A stretch of DNA of 64,000 nucleotides. Source: Oscillibacter valericigenes (GTDB taxonomy: Bacteria > Bacillota > Clostridia > Oscillospirales > Oscillospiraceae). Each line of letters begins with the position of its first letter. Positions within the stretch are counted from its first letter, which is position 1. Location: positions 124,001 to 188,000 of the forward strand of contig NZ_JAFBIV010000003.1 of the NCBI RefSeq assembly GCF_021531915.1, read 5' to 3'. A model generated the notes under the pieces. That model had not been told where the DNA came from and ran no database searches. It saw only the letters and a program-made list of their open reading frames with translations. Shown piece after piece: positions 1 through 7,691 of this stretch. A program made the translations under genes and the position numbers.

Positions 1-2
1 AA

Positions 3-749
3 TCACAATTTTTTTTGCAGCAAGTCTCCGATCCACACCAGCACAAGGAAGTGCGCCGGATAAAAAACATAGAAAAAATACTTCCACCCGTGTGTTCCCC
101 GCTCGCCGCTGTACAGCAGGAGCAGCGGCGCCGCCAGCAGGACCCAAGGCGAGGCCACCATCAGGGGCAGCAGTCCTGCCAGCCGCCAGGGGCCCTTCTC
201 CCGCAGGAGATAGAACAGCGCGGCCGCCGTGGTCCCCAGAAACACATATTCGCCCCGGACCAGAAACGCCAGTCCCCCGGCCGCGGCGATCATGGCGATC
301 ATGTACAAGATCCGCGCCTTTCCCCGGCGCTCGATTTCCGAAAGGCACCACAGCAGTCCGCAGGAGACCGTCAGGGTGAACAGCACATTCTGGAGCTGCC
401 AGCTCCACAGGACGCCGTAGTGCGCCCAGTCATAGACCGGCTCGGAGATCAGAGCCGCCGCCAGCAGCGTCAGCAGATACCGCTTCCGGCTGCGGGTGTG
501 TAGAAAGCCCTCGGGCACCAGAAAGACAAACAGCGGAAAAGCGGCATGTCCCAGAACATCCAGCACATCATAAATATGCGAGACCGCGGTCAGCCATGCC
601 GGCGCGGCGGAAAAATTCAGATATCCCTCCGGGGATAGGAAGGCTCCATAAACACCGCGCCGGATCACAAAGGCTGCAATATGGTCGCAGAGCATGAAAC
701 ACATGGCCCAGTATTTCAGGCCATAGCCGGAAATGCGCACCTTATCCAT
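3..749 (-). CDS. TraX family multi-spanning membrane protein
   Basis: The 248-residue protein is almost entirely hydrophobic, with about seven or eight membrane segments. It opens with the motif LKYWAMCFMLCDHIA (residues 11-25), which resembles the TraX family signature (LK-x-IA-x-x-x-M-x-x-DH). TraX was named for F-pilin acetylation; chromosomal Firmicute members are membrane acyltransferase-like proteins whose substrate is generally unknown, and a cell-surface acylation role is only inferred. The start has a clear AGGAGG six bases upstream and overlaps the end of the amidase gene by 8 bases, so the two are translationally coupled at the end of the GntR/ABC operon. The stop lies at the very edge of the window, so the gene is complete. 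Confidence 0.8.
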   Translation of the reverse strand: MDKVRISGYGLKYWAMCFMLCDHIAAFVIRRGVYGAFLSPEGYLNFSAAPAWLTAVSHIYDVLDVLGHAAFPLFVFLVPEGFLHTRSRKRYLLTLLAAALISEPVYDWAHYGVLWSWQLQNVLFTLTVSCGLLWCLSEIERRGKARILYMIAMIAAAGGLAFLVRGEYVFLGTTAAALFYLLREKGPWRLAGLLPLMVASPWVLLAAPLLLLYSGERGTHGWKYFFYVFYPAHFLVLVWIGDLLQKKL

Positions 750-1410
750 GGGCTTCCTCCTGTTCTTTCACAGCCGCCGCCACATCCGCCAGGAAGGTGT
801 CCCAGGCCTCTGGATGCTCCACGTAATACCGGGGGCACTCCTTCCCCGTCACGTCGTAGTGGCGGATGACGTCGGTTTCCGGGTCCAGCTTGAACTGCAC
901 GCACAGCCAGGCCGTCAGCTCCACCGTCCGGTCATAGGTGACGGGAGAGAATTCGCCCGTCTCGTCGGGGTGGCAGACCTCGATGGAAACCGTGTCGCCG
1001 TTGCGCCCGTTGGAAGCATATGCGATTTCCGTCAGGGGGATGCACTGGATGACCTCCCCCTCCAGGCCCACAATGAAATGGCTGCTGGCATAGGTGTTTT
1101 CTAACCCGGAGGACAGGGACTCGAAATAGTTGCGGTTGGCGCGGGCGGTGGTGCCGGGATTGCCCACGTAGTGGATGACCACGCCGCTGATCTCCTCCAG
1201 CGGCGTCCCGGGACGGGACCACTCGTTGACTGTCAGGTAATCCTGCTCCACATAATCCGGCACAGGGATATCTTTCGCCTCGGGACCCCGGTCCCGCAGC
1301 AGGACCCACAGCACGGCGGCAATCAGACACACCAGCACCGTCCCCAGCAGCAGGGGCACCGCCGGGACAGCCCGGCGGCGCCTGCGCCTTCTTCTGTATG
1401 GTTCCGGCAT
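742..1410 (-). CDS. membrane-anchored N-acetylmuramoyl-L-alanine amidase (Amidase_2/PGRP fold)
   Basis: A 222-residue protein with a very basic N-terminus (eight consecutive Arg near residues 6-13), one membrane anchor (about 16-38) and an extracytoplasmic type-2 amidase domain. The expected zinc ligands are visible: His80 in VVIHYVGN, His184 in RHYDVTGKECPRYY and Cys192, with Lys190 placed like the catalytic lysine of T7 lysozyme-type enzymes. It should cleave the bond between N-acetylmuramic acid and L-alanine in peptidoglycan while tethered to the outer face of the membrane. It begins 3 bases after the ABC permease stop and overlaps traX, so it is expressed with the GntR-controlled exporter, suggesting an envelope-stress or cell-wall role for the operon. 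Its own ribosome site is weak, consistent with coupling. Confidence 0.9.
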   Translation of the reverse strand: MPEPYRRRRRRRRAVPAVPLLLGTVLVCLIAAVLWVLLRDRGPEAKDIPVPDYVEQDYLTVNEWSRPGTPLEEISGVVIHYVGNPGTTARANRNYFESLSSGLENTYASSHFIVGLEGEVIQCIPLTEIAYASNGRNGDTVSIEVCHPDETGEFSPVTYDRTVELTAWLCVQFKLDPETDVIRHYDVTGKECPRYYVEHPEAWDTFLADVAAAVKEQEEAHG

Positions 1411-1413
1411 GGC

Positions 1414-3408
1414 TCAGCCCGTCACCCCGGCAACGACCACGGTGGTGGGGCCGTCGGCGCCGCCGATGATACCCACAGAGGCGGTCTCCTGGGCCATTTT
1501 CTCCTCATACGTCTCGGTTTTACTGGTATTCCAGTCGTTCGTTTTCTCCATGTCCTCCCGGATCACCAGGTCCTTGTCCGTGACCAGGCCCAGGTCCTTC
1601 AGGCAGGCGATGGTGTTGTCCATGCCCGGACGGACGTTGATGCTGATCCAGTCATAGTTCCAGTGGTCCTGCTCCAGGCGGGCAAACCGCAGCTCCAGGC
1701 TCATGGCATAGGCGCTGTTATTGTTCTGATCGAACCAGTTATAGTCGCCCCAGGCACCCGAGGCGGCGTCCCTGGCAACGGCGTCCAGAAGGGCGGCGCA
1801 CTCCCGGCTGTTCAGGTCATAGCCGTCGCCCCGCATCTCCAGCCACAGATTGCCGCTGTCCACGGTGTAGCGGCTGTCCCCGGCGTGGAGGCGCTTGGCC
1901 TTCATGGTCCGGCTGTTCACCAGTGTATCCAGCAGGCTGTCGTAGGTGTCCGCCTGCGCAAGGCGCTCCTGCGTCAGAGGGATGGAATACCGGCGCTCCA
2001 CCTTTCTTCCATTGTTCAGAGTGTAGATGAAGCGGACGTAGGTTTCGGTCACATTGTTTTGCTCGGTATGTCTCCAATCAGACTGATAGCCCAGAATGTA
2101 GCTTTGGTCCTCCACGATGGCCTTGTGGACGGCCCGCACCTGCTCCAGCAGTTCTGCGTCCTCGCCGGGATACAGGGTGTAGGTATTGTCGGCGGCGTAG
2201 AACTCCACCTGCTCTACCTGCCCGGCCTCCGGCACCCGGCGGGAGACGCCCAGCAGGTCAAAGTGCAGCACGCAGCACAGCGCCACGCAGCCCGCGGCCA
2301 CCACCACAAGGCCCTTCCAGCTGCCCCGGAAGACCTTCAGAGATTTGGCCAGCAGCATGGAGGCGGCGTAGTAGCCAATGGCCCCGGCCACCAGCATGCA
2401 GACCACCATGGGCAGAACGTCGTAATACCGACCGTCCTGGAAGCTGCTCCAGAACAGTTCATAAAGGGCAATGCCTCCCAGCAGGGCCGCCAGAGCCGCC
2501 AGGCCGAAGCGGAAGAAGGGCTTCATCCAGCCCACAGCCACCACGTCGCCGGCGCTCTCACTGCGGCGGCGGGTATAGAGGGCATAGGCCAGCGCCAGCA
2601 GCACCGCACCCACCAGGGCGTAGACAGCGATGAGCCAGGCGTTTTCCAGGGTGACAGAGGTGAGCTTGCTGACATAGGACTCCGTGTGGGTCATTTCCGT
2701 GAAGGCACGGACCTCTTCATAGGTGCAGTCCGCATAGACCTGCTGCTCCAGATACACGGTAGGAGACAGGAATTCCACCGCGCCGGAGTACCATCTGTTC
2801 AGACCGAAGATAAAGTTCCCGGCAAACATGCTCAGCAGCCAGTCCAGCAGGGGCGCCAGGAAATGCAGCAGGAAGTACAGGGCGGGCAGGGCAAACACGT
2901 TGCCCACCATGAAGGCCACGAAGGTGGCAGTGGCAAAGTAGAAAAAGCTCTCTCCCAGCACACTGAGGACGGTCACCAGCAGGCCCACTGGCTCGAAGCC
3001 GCCGCAGGCAATGGAGATCAGCACGCACAGCGCTCCCGTGACCGCGTAGGGAATGGTCATCATGGCCATGCCGGAGAGGAAGTTAGTGACGAACACGCCC
3101 CGCCGGGTGACGGGCAGGGTGTGCATCAGCCCTACGCTGCGGCTGTTATAGAGGTAGCTCCACACCAGCATGGCGCAGAGGATGGCATAGATCAGGGAAA
3201 TGATGGGCAATCCATAGACCACTACATTATAATAGGCCTGGGTTGCCTCCAGAGGCTCGGCAAACCAACGGTGGCCCCGCATGAGCTGCAGCAGAATGGC
3301 CAGAGGGAACAGGCTGCCCAGGAAGCTGGCGCCGCCCCACAGGGGCCAGAACCGGGTCAGGTTCTTGCGGAATAAGGTAATATTAAAGAACGATGTTCTT
3401 GACTGCAT
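1414..3408 (-). CDS. ABC-2 type transporter permease with large C-terminal domain and GGADGPT tail
   Basis: A 664-residue membrane protein with about nine hydrophobic segments in the first 380 residues, then a soluble region of roughly 270 residues. It follows the ATPase gene and overlaps its 3' end by 26 bases, as in YtrBCD-type exporters. The ATG at 3408 is chosen because GGAGGTG lies 6 bases before it; an in-frame ATG at 3429 has no such site. The extreme C-terminus (codons at about 1417-1480) reads SVGIIGGADGPTTVVVAG, a match to the GGADGPT signature I know from the beta subunit of sodium-translocating decarboxylases (OadB/GcdB). The rest of the protein is not a decarboxylase subunit, so this tail is unexplained. 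Transported substrate unknown. Confidence 0.85.
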   Translation of the reverse strand: MQSRTSFFNITLFRKNLTRFWPLWGGASFLGSLFPLAILLQLMRGHRWFAEPLEATQAYYNVVVYGLPIISLIYAILCAMLVWSYLYNSRSVGLMHTLPVTRRGVFVTNFLSGMAMMTIPYAVTGALCVLISIACGGFEPVGLLVTVLSVLGESFFYFATATFVAFMVGNVFALPALYFLLHFLAPLLDWLLSMFAGNFIFGLNRWYSGAVEFLSPTVYLEQQVYADCTYEEVRAFTEMTHTESYVSKLTSVTLENAWLIAVYALVGAVLLALAYALYTRRRSESAGDVVAVGWMKPFFRFGLAALAALLGGIALYELFWSSFQDGRYYDVLPMVVCMLVAGAIGYYAASMLLAKSLKVFRGSWKGLVVVAAGCVALCCVLHFDLLGVSRRVPEAGQVEQVEFYAADNTYTLYPGEDAELLEQVRAVHKAIVEDQSYILGYQSDWRHTEQNNVTETYVRFIYTLNNGRKVERRYSIPLTQERLAQADTYDSLLDTLVNSRTMKAKRLHAGDSRYTVDSGNLWLEMRGDGYDLNSRECAALLDAVARDAASGAWGDYNWFDQNNNSAYAMSLELRFARLEQDHWNYDWISINVRPGMDNTIACLKDLGLVTDKDLVIREDMEKTNDWNTSKTETYEEKMAQETASVGIIGGADGPTTVVVAGVTG

Positions 3409-4279
3409 AGTCCGCACCTCCCAACTCATAAATAAAGATCTCCTCCAAAGTCAGCGGCACCGCATCCACCAGCATGGGGTTATAGGTGGACAACTTGGCG
3501 GTGGCTTCCTCCGCGTTCATGCGCATAATTAAGGTATGGATACGGCCCACCCTGGAGGCGTGGAGCACCGGCAGCTCTGCCGGGACCTCGGTCACGCCGT
3601 CCTGGAACACCACCTGCAGCTTCACCATGTTGTCCTGCAGCTGAGCCAGGGACCGCTCCAGCAGCACCTTGCCGTGGTCCATGATGCCCACGTGGTCGCA
3701 GACGTCCTCCAGCTCCCGCAGGTTGTGAGAGGAGACCAGCACCGTGGTGCCACGCTCGCTGACATCGCCCATCATCAGGCTCCACACCTGACGGCGCATC
3801 ACCGGGTCCAGACCGTCCACCGGTTCGTCCAGGACCAGGTAGTCCGGCATACAGCTCAGGGCCAGCCAGAAGGCCACCTGCTTCTGCATACCCTTGGACA
3901 GGCGGCGGATGGTCTTTTTCTCGTCGATATGGAAAACTTCCTTCAGCTTTTCATAGCGCTCCATGGAAAAGTTGGGGTAAAACCCCTTATAGAAACGCAT
4001 CATATCCCGGACGCTGGCCTGGTTGAAATAGTACCAGTCGTCGGGGATGGCCGCGATGCGGCTCTTCAGAGCCGCGTTCTCCCAGACGCTCTCGCCGCCG
4101 ATGGCCACGGTGCCGCTGTCCTGGCGGTAGATGCCCGTCAGGTGGCGGATGATGGTGGACTTGCCGGCGCCGTTGGGGCCCACCAGGCCATACACGCTGC
4201 CCGTGGGCACCGACAGCGACGCCCCGTCCAGGGCCGCAAAGCCGTCAAATTTCTTGACGACGTCTCTCACTTCGATCAT
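3383..4279 (-). CDS. ABC transporter ATP-binding protein (YtrB-like)
   Basis: The 298-residue ATPase has Walker A GPNGAGKST (34-42), signature LSKGMQ (127-132), Walker B YLVLDE (147-152) and the switch histidine in SSHN (185). The Q-loop position reads IPDDWYYF rather than a glutamine, as in several YtrB/BcrA-type exporters. A C-terminal extension of about 80 residues follows the nucleotide-binding domain. The start codon overlaps the gntR stop (ATGA, 4276-4279) and the stop lies inside the permease gene, so all three are translationally coupled. With the permease it should form a cytoplasmic-membrane exporter of the type often linked to cell-wall antibiotics or peptides; the substrate cannot be read from the sequence. 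Confidence 0.92.
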   Translation of the reverse strand: MIEVRDVVKKFDGFAALDGASLSVPTGSVYGLVGPNGAGKSTIIRHLTGIYRQDSGTVAIGGESVWENAALKSRIAAIPDDWYYFNQASVRDMMRFYKGFYPNFSMERYEKLKEVFHIDEKKTIRRLSKGMQKQVAFWLALSCMPDYLVLDEPVDGLDPVMRRQVWSLMMGDVSERGTTVLVSSHNLRELEDVCDHVGIMDHGKVLLERSLAQLQDNMVKLQVVFQDGVTEVPAELPVLHASRVGRIHTLIMRMNAEEATAKLSTYNPMLVDAVPLTLEEIFIYELGGADYAVKNIVL

Positions 4280-4638
4280 GTGGTCTCCTCCTTCCGCAGA
4301 AGCGTCAGCAGCTCTTCCTCGCTGACGCCCAGATACCGAAGCTCCGCCAGAAGCTCCCGGACCTTCTCCTTCAATTCCTTCTTGCGGTTCTCATCTGTTC
4401 CCACATCTCCGGCGGCAAAGCTGCCCTTGCCGGGAATGGAGTAGATGTAGCCCTCGCTCTCCAGTTCGTTGTAGGCCCGCTGGATGGTGTTGGGGTTGAT
4501 ACTGAGCTGGGTGGCCAGGGCCCGGACCGACGGCAGCTTCTCGTCCGCCGCCAGAGCGCCGGACACCATGAGCTTTTTCAGTCCGTCCTTGATCTGCTCG
4601 TAAATAGGGCGGGAATCCCGGTAGTTCAGACTGATCAT
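4276..4638 (-). CDS. GntR family (YtrA subfamily) transcriptional repressor
   Basis: A 120-residue protein: an N-terminal winged helix-turn-helix (SRPIYEQIKDGLKKLMVSG then LPSVRALATQLSINPNTIQ, residues about 8-55) and a short helical C-terminal tail without a large ligand domain. This is the YtrA-type architecture that controls a downstream ABC transporter. GGAGGTGAGGGTATG gives a strong ribosome site that overlaps the stop of the 27-residue peptide gene upstream. A near-perfect palindrome at 4753-4768 just downstream of the promoter is the likely autoregulatory operator. Effector unknown; cell-wall-active compounds are the usual inducers in this subfamily. Confidence 0.92.
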   Translation of the reverse strand: MISLNYRDSRPIYEQIKDGLKKLMVSGALAADEKLPSVRALATQLSINPNTIQRAYNELESEGYIYSIPGKGSFAAGDVGTDENRKKELKEKVRELLAELRYLGVSEEELLTLLRKEETT

Positions 4639-4642
4639 ACCC

Positions 4643-4726
4643 TCACCTCCTGCTCATCAGGACTGCCACGAGAAGGATGACGCCCAGCACGCCGACCCCG
4701 CAGGTCAGTAAAAATACGATAGACAT
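4643..4726 (-). CDS. 27-residue single-span membrane peptide, first gene of the gntR operon
   Basis: An ATG at 4726 preceded by GGAGGTG opens a 27-codon frame ending in TGA at 4643. The product starts MSIVFLLTCGVGVLG and continues as an unbroken hydrophobic stretch to a MSRR end, i.e. one membrane helix with a positive C-terminus. It lies directly after the promoter and operator and its stop codon is embedded in the gntR ribosome site (GGAGGTGA), so ribosomes reaching the stop would be delivered to gntR. It could be a small regulator of the ABC exporter, or a leader peptide whose main role is coupling. No recognised family. Confidence 0.65.
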   Translation of the reverse strand: MSIVFLLTCGVGVLGVILLVAVLMSRR

Positions 4727-4752
4727 TGCGCACCTCCGTGTCAACTGTATTA

Positions 4753-4768
4753 ACTGTACTAGTACGGT
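4753..4768. promoter_or_regulatory. candidate GntR operator palindrome
   Basis: ACTGTACTAGTACGGT is a 16-base palindrome with one mismatched pair and a perfect GTACTAGTAC core. It lies immediately downstream of the -10 element of the minus-strand promoter, where bound repressor would block initiation. Position and symmetry fit a YtrA-type GntR site; assignment to this regulator is inferred from adjacency. Confidence 0.65.
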
Positions 4769-4769
4769 C

Positions 4770-4798
4770 AGGTTATCACGAAGCGCCCATTCTGTCAA
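4770..4798 (-). promoter_or_regulatory. promoter of the gntR-ABC operon
   Basis: On the minus strand TTGACA (4798-4793) is followed after exactly 17 bases by TAACCT (4775-4770). The -35 is a perfect consensus and the -10 is weak (3 of 6). The transcript would begin in or beside the operator palindrome. Confidence 0.65.
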
Positions 4799-4889
4799 GA
4801 AAAACTTTCAGCAGGCAGGATGCACACATTTTTCACTCTTTTCCGGGAAAACTTATCTGGAAAACCGGTCAAAAAGGCGCAGTTTCCTC

Positions 4890-4918
4890 TTTACAATTGA
4901 AAATAGGTGTGGTATATT
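4890..4918 (+). promoter_or_regulatory. rpsO promoter and leader
   Basis: TTTACA (4890-4895), a 17-base spacer and TATATT (4913-4918) form a good sigma-A promoter. It leaves a leader of about 100 bases before rpsO, rich in short GC inverted repeats. S15 often represses its own mRNA through leader structure; I see no specific match to a known S15 leader motif, so such control is only a possibility. Confidence 0.7.
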
Positions 4919-5026
4919 CATAAAGCACGCGAATGTGCGGAAAACATCCCCAGGACCTCGTTTCGCGGAACTTCACCGTCCCGATGCGCAGTCCCGCGGG
5001 GAATCTTATGAAAGGTGGAAAACACT

Positions 5027-5293
5027 ATGCTGCGCAAAGAACAGAAGACTGCTATCATCGACGCCAACCGTACCCATGAGACCGACACTGGTTCTCCCGA
5101 GGTCCAGATCGCCATTCTGACCGAGCGGATCAACCAGCTGACCGTTCACATGCAGAACAACCCCCAGGACAAGCACTCCAACCGGGGCCTGCTGAAGATG
5201 GTCGGTAAGCGCCGCAGCCTGCTGGATTACCTGCAGAAGAAGGACATCGAGCGCTATCGTGCTCTGATCGCCAAGCTGGGTATCCGTAAGTAA
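5027..5293 (+). CDS. rpsO: 30S ribosomal protein S15
   Basis: The 88-residue protein carries the S15 hallmarks: [23 protein letters not shown], then [10 protein letters not shown]-type sequence (here [23 protein letters not shown]) and the C-terminal [13 protein letters not shown]15 binds the central domain of 16S rRNA early in 30S assembly. The ATG at 5027 gives the family's usual length and has AAAGGTGG eight bases upstream; an in-frame GTG four codons earlier lies within that ribosome site. It precedes pnp, the classic rpsO-pnp arrangement, but a terminator separates the two. Confidence 0.98.
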   Translation: MLRKEQKTAIIDANRTHETDTGSPEVQIAILTERINQLTVHMQNNPQDKHSNRGLLKMVGKRRSLLDYLQKKDIERYRALIAKLGIRK

Positions 5294-5304
5294 TTGCTGA
5301 ATGA

Positions 5305-5336
5305 GGGTGGTGTGGATACCCGCACCACCCTTTCTT
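5305..5336 (+). terminator. rpsO terminator
   Basis: Stem GGGTGGTG (5305-5312) pairs with CACCACCC (5323-5330) over a 10-base loop and is followed by TTTCTT. It lies 11 bases after the rpsO stop. It may leak into pnp. Confidence 0.85.
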
Positions 5337-5360
5337 CACATTTTCCCATGGCGTCCATGA

Positions 5361-5443
5361 GAGCCGCTCAAAGCCTTTAGCAGTTGAAAATGGGCTTGAA
5401 AACGCGCTTCAAACCTCTTTTCAAGTGCTAAATGGTTTGGCTC
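5361..5443 (+). promoter_or_regulatory. long imperfect hairpin in the pnp leader
   Basis: The 5' arm 5361-5390 pairs with the 3' arm 5418-5443 (for example CAAAGCCTTTAGCA with TGCTAAATGGTTTG, 12 of 14 pairs, flanked by GAGCC/GGCTC and TTGAAAA/TTTTCAA). A 27-base apex itself holds TTGAA/TTCAA. A stem of this length just upstream of pnp recalls the E. coli pnp leader, where RNase III cleavage allows autoregulation by PNPase. The structure is seen in the sequence; the mechanism is inferred. Confidence 0.6.
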
Positions 5444-5479
5444 CCATGGAGAAAAGATTCAACGAAAAGGAGACAAATC

Positions 5480-7630
5480 ATGTCAACCATTATCAAGCAG
5501 AGACAGTTCCCCGGCTACCACAAGTATGAGATGGAGCTGGCCGGCCGTCCCCTGACCCTGGAAGTGGGCAAGCTGGCTGAGCTGGCCAACGCCGCCGTCA
5601 TGGTGGGCTACGGCGACACCCGCGTGCTGGTGTGCGCCACCGCCGCTCCCCGTCCCCGGGACGGCATCGACTTCTTCCCCCTGAGCGTGGACTTTGAGGA
5701 GAAGATGTACTCCGTGGGCCGCATCCCCGGCAGCTTCAACCGCCGCGAGGGCCGCCCCGGTGAGAAGGGCATCCTGACCGCCCGTGTCATCGACCGCCCC
5801 ATCCGCCCCCTGTTCCCCTACGACTTCCGCAATGACGTCAGCATCATGGCCACCGTCATGAGCGTGGACCATGACTGCTCTCCCGAGGTGGCCGCCCTGA
5901 TCGGCACCTCCGCCGCCCTGGCCATCTCCGACATCCCCTGGAACGGCCCCGTGGGCGCCGTGAAGGTGGGCCTGGTGGACGGCAAGCTGGTCATCAACCC
6001 CGATTCCGAGATGCGCAAGGTCAGCGACCTGGACGTCACCGTGGTCTCCACCGGCAAGAAGGTGGTCATGATCGAGGCCGGCGCCAACGAGGTGGACAAC
6101 GACACCATGTTCAAGGCCATCCAGATGGCCCACGAGGAGAACCAGAAGCAGATCGCCCTCATCAACCAGATGGTCTCCGAGATCGGCAAGCCCAAGTTCG
6201 ACTATCCCCACGCCGCCTTTGACCAGGAGCTGTTCGACGATATCGTGGCCAACTTCATGGACGAGGCCAAGGCCGCCATGGACACCGATGACAAGAACGT
6301 CCGGGAGTCCCGCTGGAACGCCATGATCGAGAAGTGGCACGAGAAGTATCTGGACACCCATCCCGACATGGACCAGTACCTGGAGGAGATCACCTACAAG
6401 TTCCAGAAGAAGATCGTCAAGGCCTGGCTGCTGGAGGGCCACCGCGTGGACGGCCGTGCCAAGAATGAGATCCGCCCCCTGGCCGCCGAAGTGGGCGTGC
6501 TGCCCCGGGTCCACGGCTCCGGCCTGTTCACCCGCGGTCAGACTCAGGTCCTCTCCGTCGCTACCCTGGACACCCTGTCCGCCAACCAGAAGCTGGACAC
6601 CATCTGGGAAGAGACCGAGAAGCGCTATATGCACCACTACAACTTCCCCGGCTACTCCGTCGGCGAGGCCAAGCCCGCTCGCAGCCCCGGCCGCCGCGAG
6701 ATCGGTCACGGCGCCCTGGCCGAGCGTGCCCTGCTGCCCGTAATCCCCTCTGTGGAGGAGTTCCCCTATGCCATCCGCGTGGTGTCTGAGGTGGTTAGCT
6801 CCAACGGCTCCACCTCCCAGGGCTCCATCTGCGGCTCCACTCTGGCTCTGATGGACGCCGGCGTGCCCATCAAGGCCCCCGTGGCCGGCATCTCCTGCGG
6901 CCTGATCCAGGATGACGACGGCTCCTTCACCACCTTCATCGACATCCAGGGCGTGGAGGACTTCCACGGCGAGATGGACTTCAAGGTAGCCGGCACCAAG
7001 AAGGGCATCACCGCCATCCAGATGGACCTGAAGAACGACGGCCTGACCATGGAGATCATCCGGAACGCCCTGGACATCACCTACGACGCCCGTGTGCAGA
7101 TTCTGGACCAGATCATGCTGCCCTGCATCGCCGAGCCCCGTCCCGAGGTCAGCAAGTACGCTCCCAAGATGATCACCATGCATATCGATCCCGACAAGAT
7201 CCGGGACGTCATCGGCAAGGGCGGCTCCGTCATCCAGAAGATCGTGGCCGACACCGGCGCCAAGATCGACATCAACGACGACGGCTCCATCTTCATCGCC
7301 GCTCCCAACCCCGAGAGCTGCGACGCCGCCAAGAAGTGCATCGACGACATCGTCTTCGTGCCCGAGGTGGGTCAGCTGTACTACGGCCGCGTGGTGCGCC
7401 TGATGACCTTTGGCGCCTTCGTGGAGCTGGCTCCCGGCAAGGACGGCCTGGTGCACATCTCCAAGCTGGCCGACCACCGCATTGAGAAGGTGGAGGACGC
7501 CTGCAAGATCGGCGACATGATGTGGGTCAAGGTCACCGAGATCGACGAGAAGGGCCGCGTGAACCTGTCCCATAAGGACGCCATGAAGGAGATCGCCGCC
7601 AAGGAAGCCGCCGGCGAGCGCATTAAATAA
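5480..7630 (+). CDS. pnp: polyribonucleotide nucleotidyltransferase (PNPase)
   Basis: A 716-residue protein with two RNase PH-like domains separated by a helical domain, then a KH domain (VIGKGGSVIQKI near 580) and an S1 domain (YYGRVVRLMTFGAFVELAPGK near 634). It degrades RNA 3' to 5' phosphorolytically and can add tails, acting in mRNA turnover. ATG 5480 is preceded by AAAAGGAG seven to eight bases away and begins MSTIIKQRQFPGYHKYEM, the usual PNPase start; longer in-frame starts lie inside the leader hairpin. A long leader stem (5361-5443) and a strong terminator (7659-7686) bound it as its own unit. Confidence 0.98.
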   Translation: MSTIIKQRQFPGYHKYEMELAGRPLTLEVGKLAELANAAVMVGYGDTRVLVCATAAPRPRDGIDFFPLSVDFEEKMYSVGRIPGSFNRREGRPGEKGILTARVIDRPIRPLFPYDFRNDVSIMATVMSVDHDCSPEVAALIGTSAALAISDIPWNGPVGAVKVGLVDGKLVINPDSEMRKVSDLDVTVVSTGKKVVMIEAGANEVDNDTMFKAIQMAHEENQKQIALINQMVSEIGKPKFDYPHAAFDQELFDDIVANFMDEAKAAMDTDDKNVRESRWNAMIEKWHEKYLDTHPDMDQYLEEITYKFQKKIVKAWLLEGHRVDGRAKNEIRPLAAEVGVLPRVHGSGLFTRGQTQVLSVATLDTLSANQKLDTIWEETEKRYMHHYNFPGYSVGEAKPARSPGRREIGHGALAERALLPVIPSVEEFPYAIRVVSEVVSSNGSTSQGSICGSTLALMDAGVPIKAPVAGISCGLIQDDDGSFTTFIDIQGVEDFHGEMDFKVAGTKKGITAIQMDLKNDGLTMEIIRNALDITYDARVQILDQIMLPCIAEPRPEVSKYAPKMITMHIDPDKIRDVIGKGGSVIQKIVADTGAKIDINDDGSIFIAAPNPESCDAAKKCIDDIVFVPEVGQLYYGRVVRLMTFGAFVELAPGKDGLVHISKLADHRIEKVEDACKIGDMMWVKVTEIDEKGRVNLSHKDAMKEIAAKEAAGERIK

Positions 7631-7658
7631 TAAAGCGGGGCTTGTCCCCCCTCTCCGA

Positions 7659-7690
7659 AAAACGGACGCCGAAGGGCGTCCGTTTTCCGC
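7659..7690 (+). terminator. pnp terminator
   Basis: A perfect 12-bp stem AAAACGGACGCC (7659-7670) / GGCGTCCGTTTT (7675-7686) with a GAAG loop, ending in a T-run. It is symmetrical and would also work on the opposite strand. Confidence 0.92.
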
Positions 7691-7691
7691 A

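Noticed and set aside
1171-3375. A plus-strand frame of about 730 codons opposite the ABC permease
   Set aside because: His/Gln/Gly-rich nonsense composition; the permease on the other strand has a ribosome site, membrane helices and operon context.
4846-4858. TTTTCCGGGAAAA as a Noc binding site
   Set aside because: The Noc site has a CCCGGG centre with even symmetry; this one is 13 bases with a single central G.
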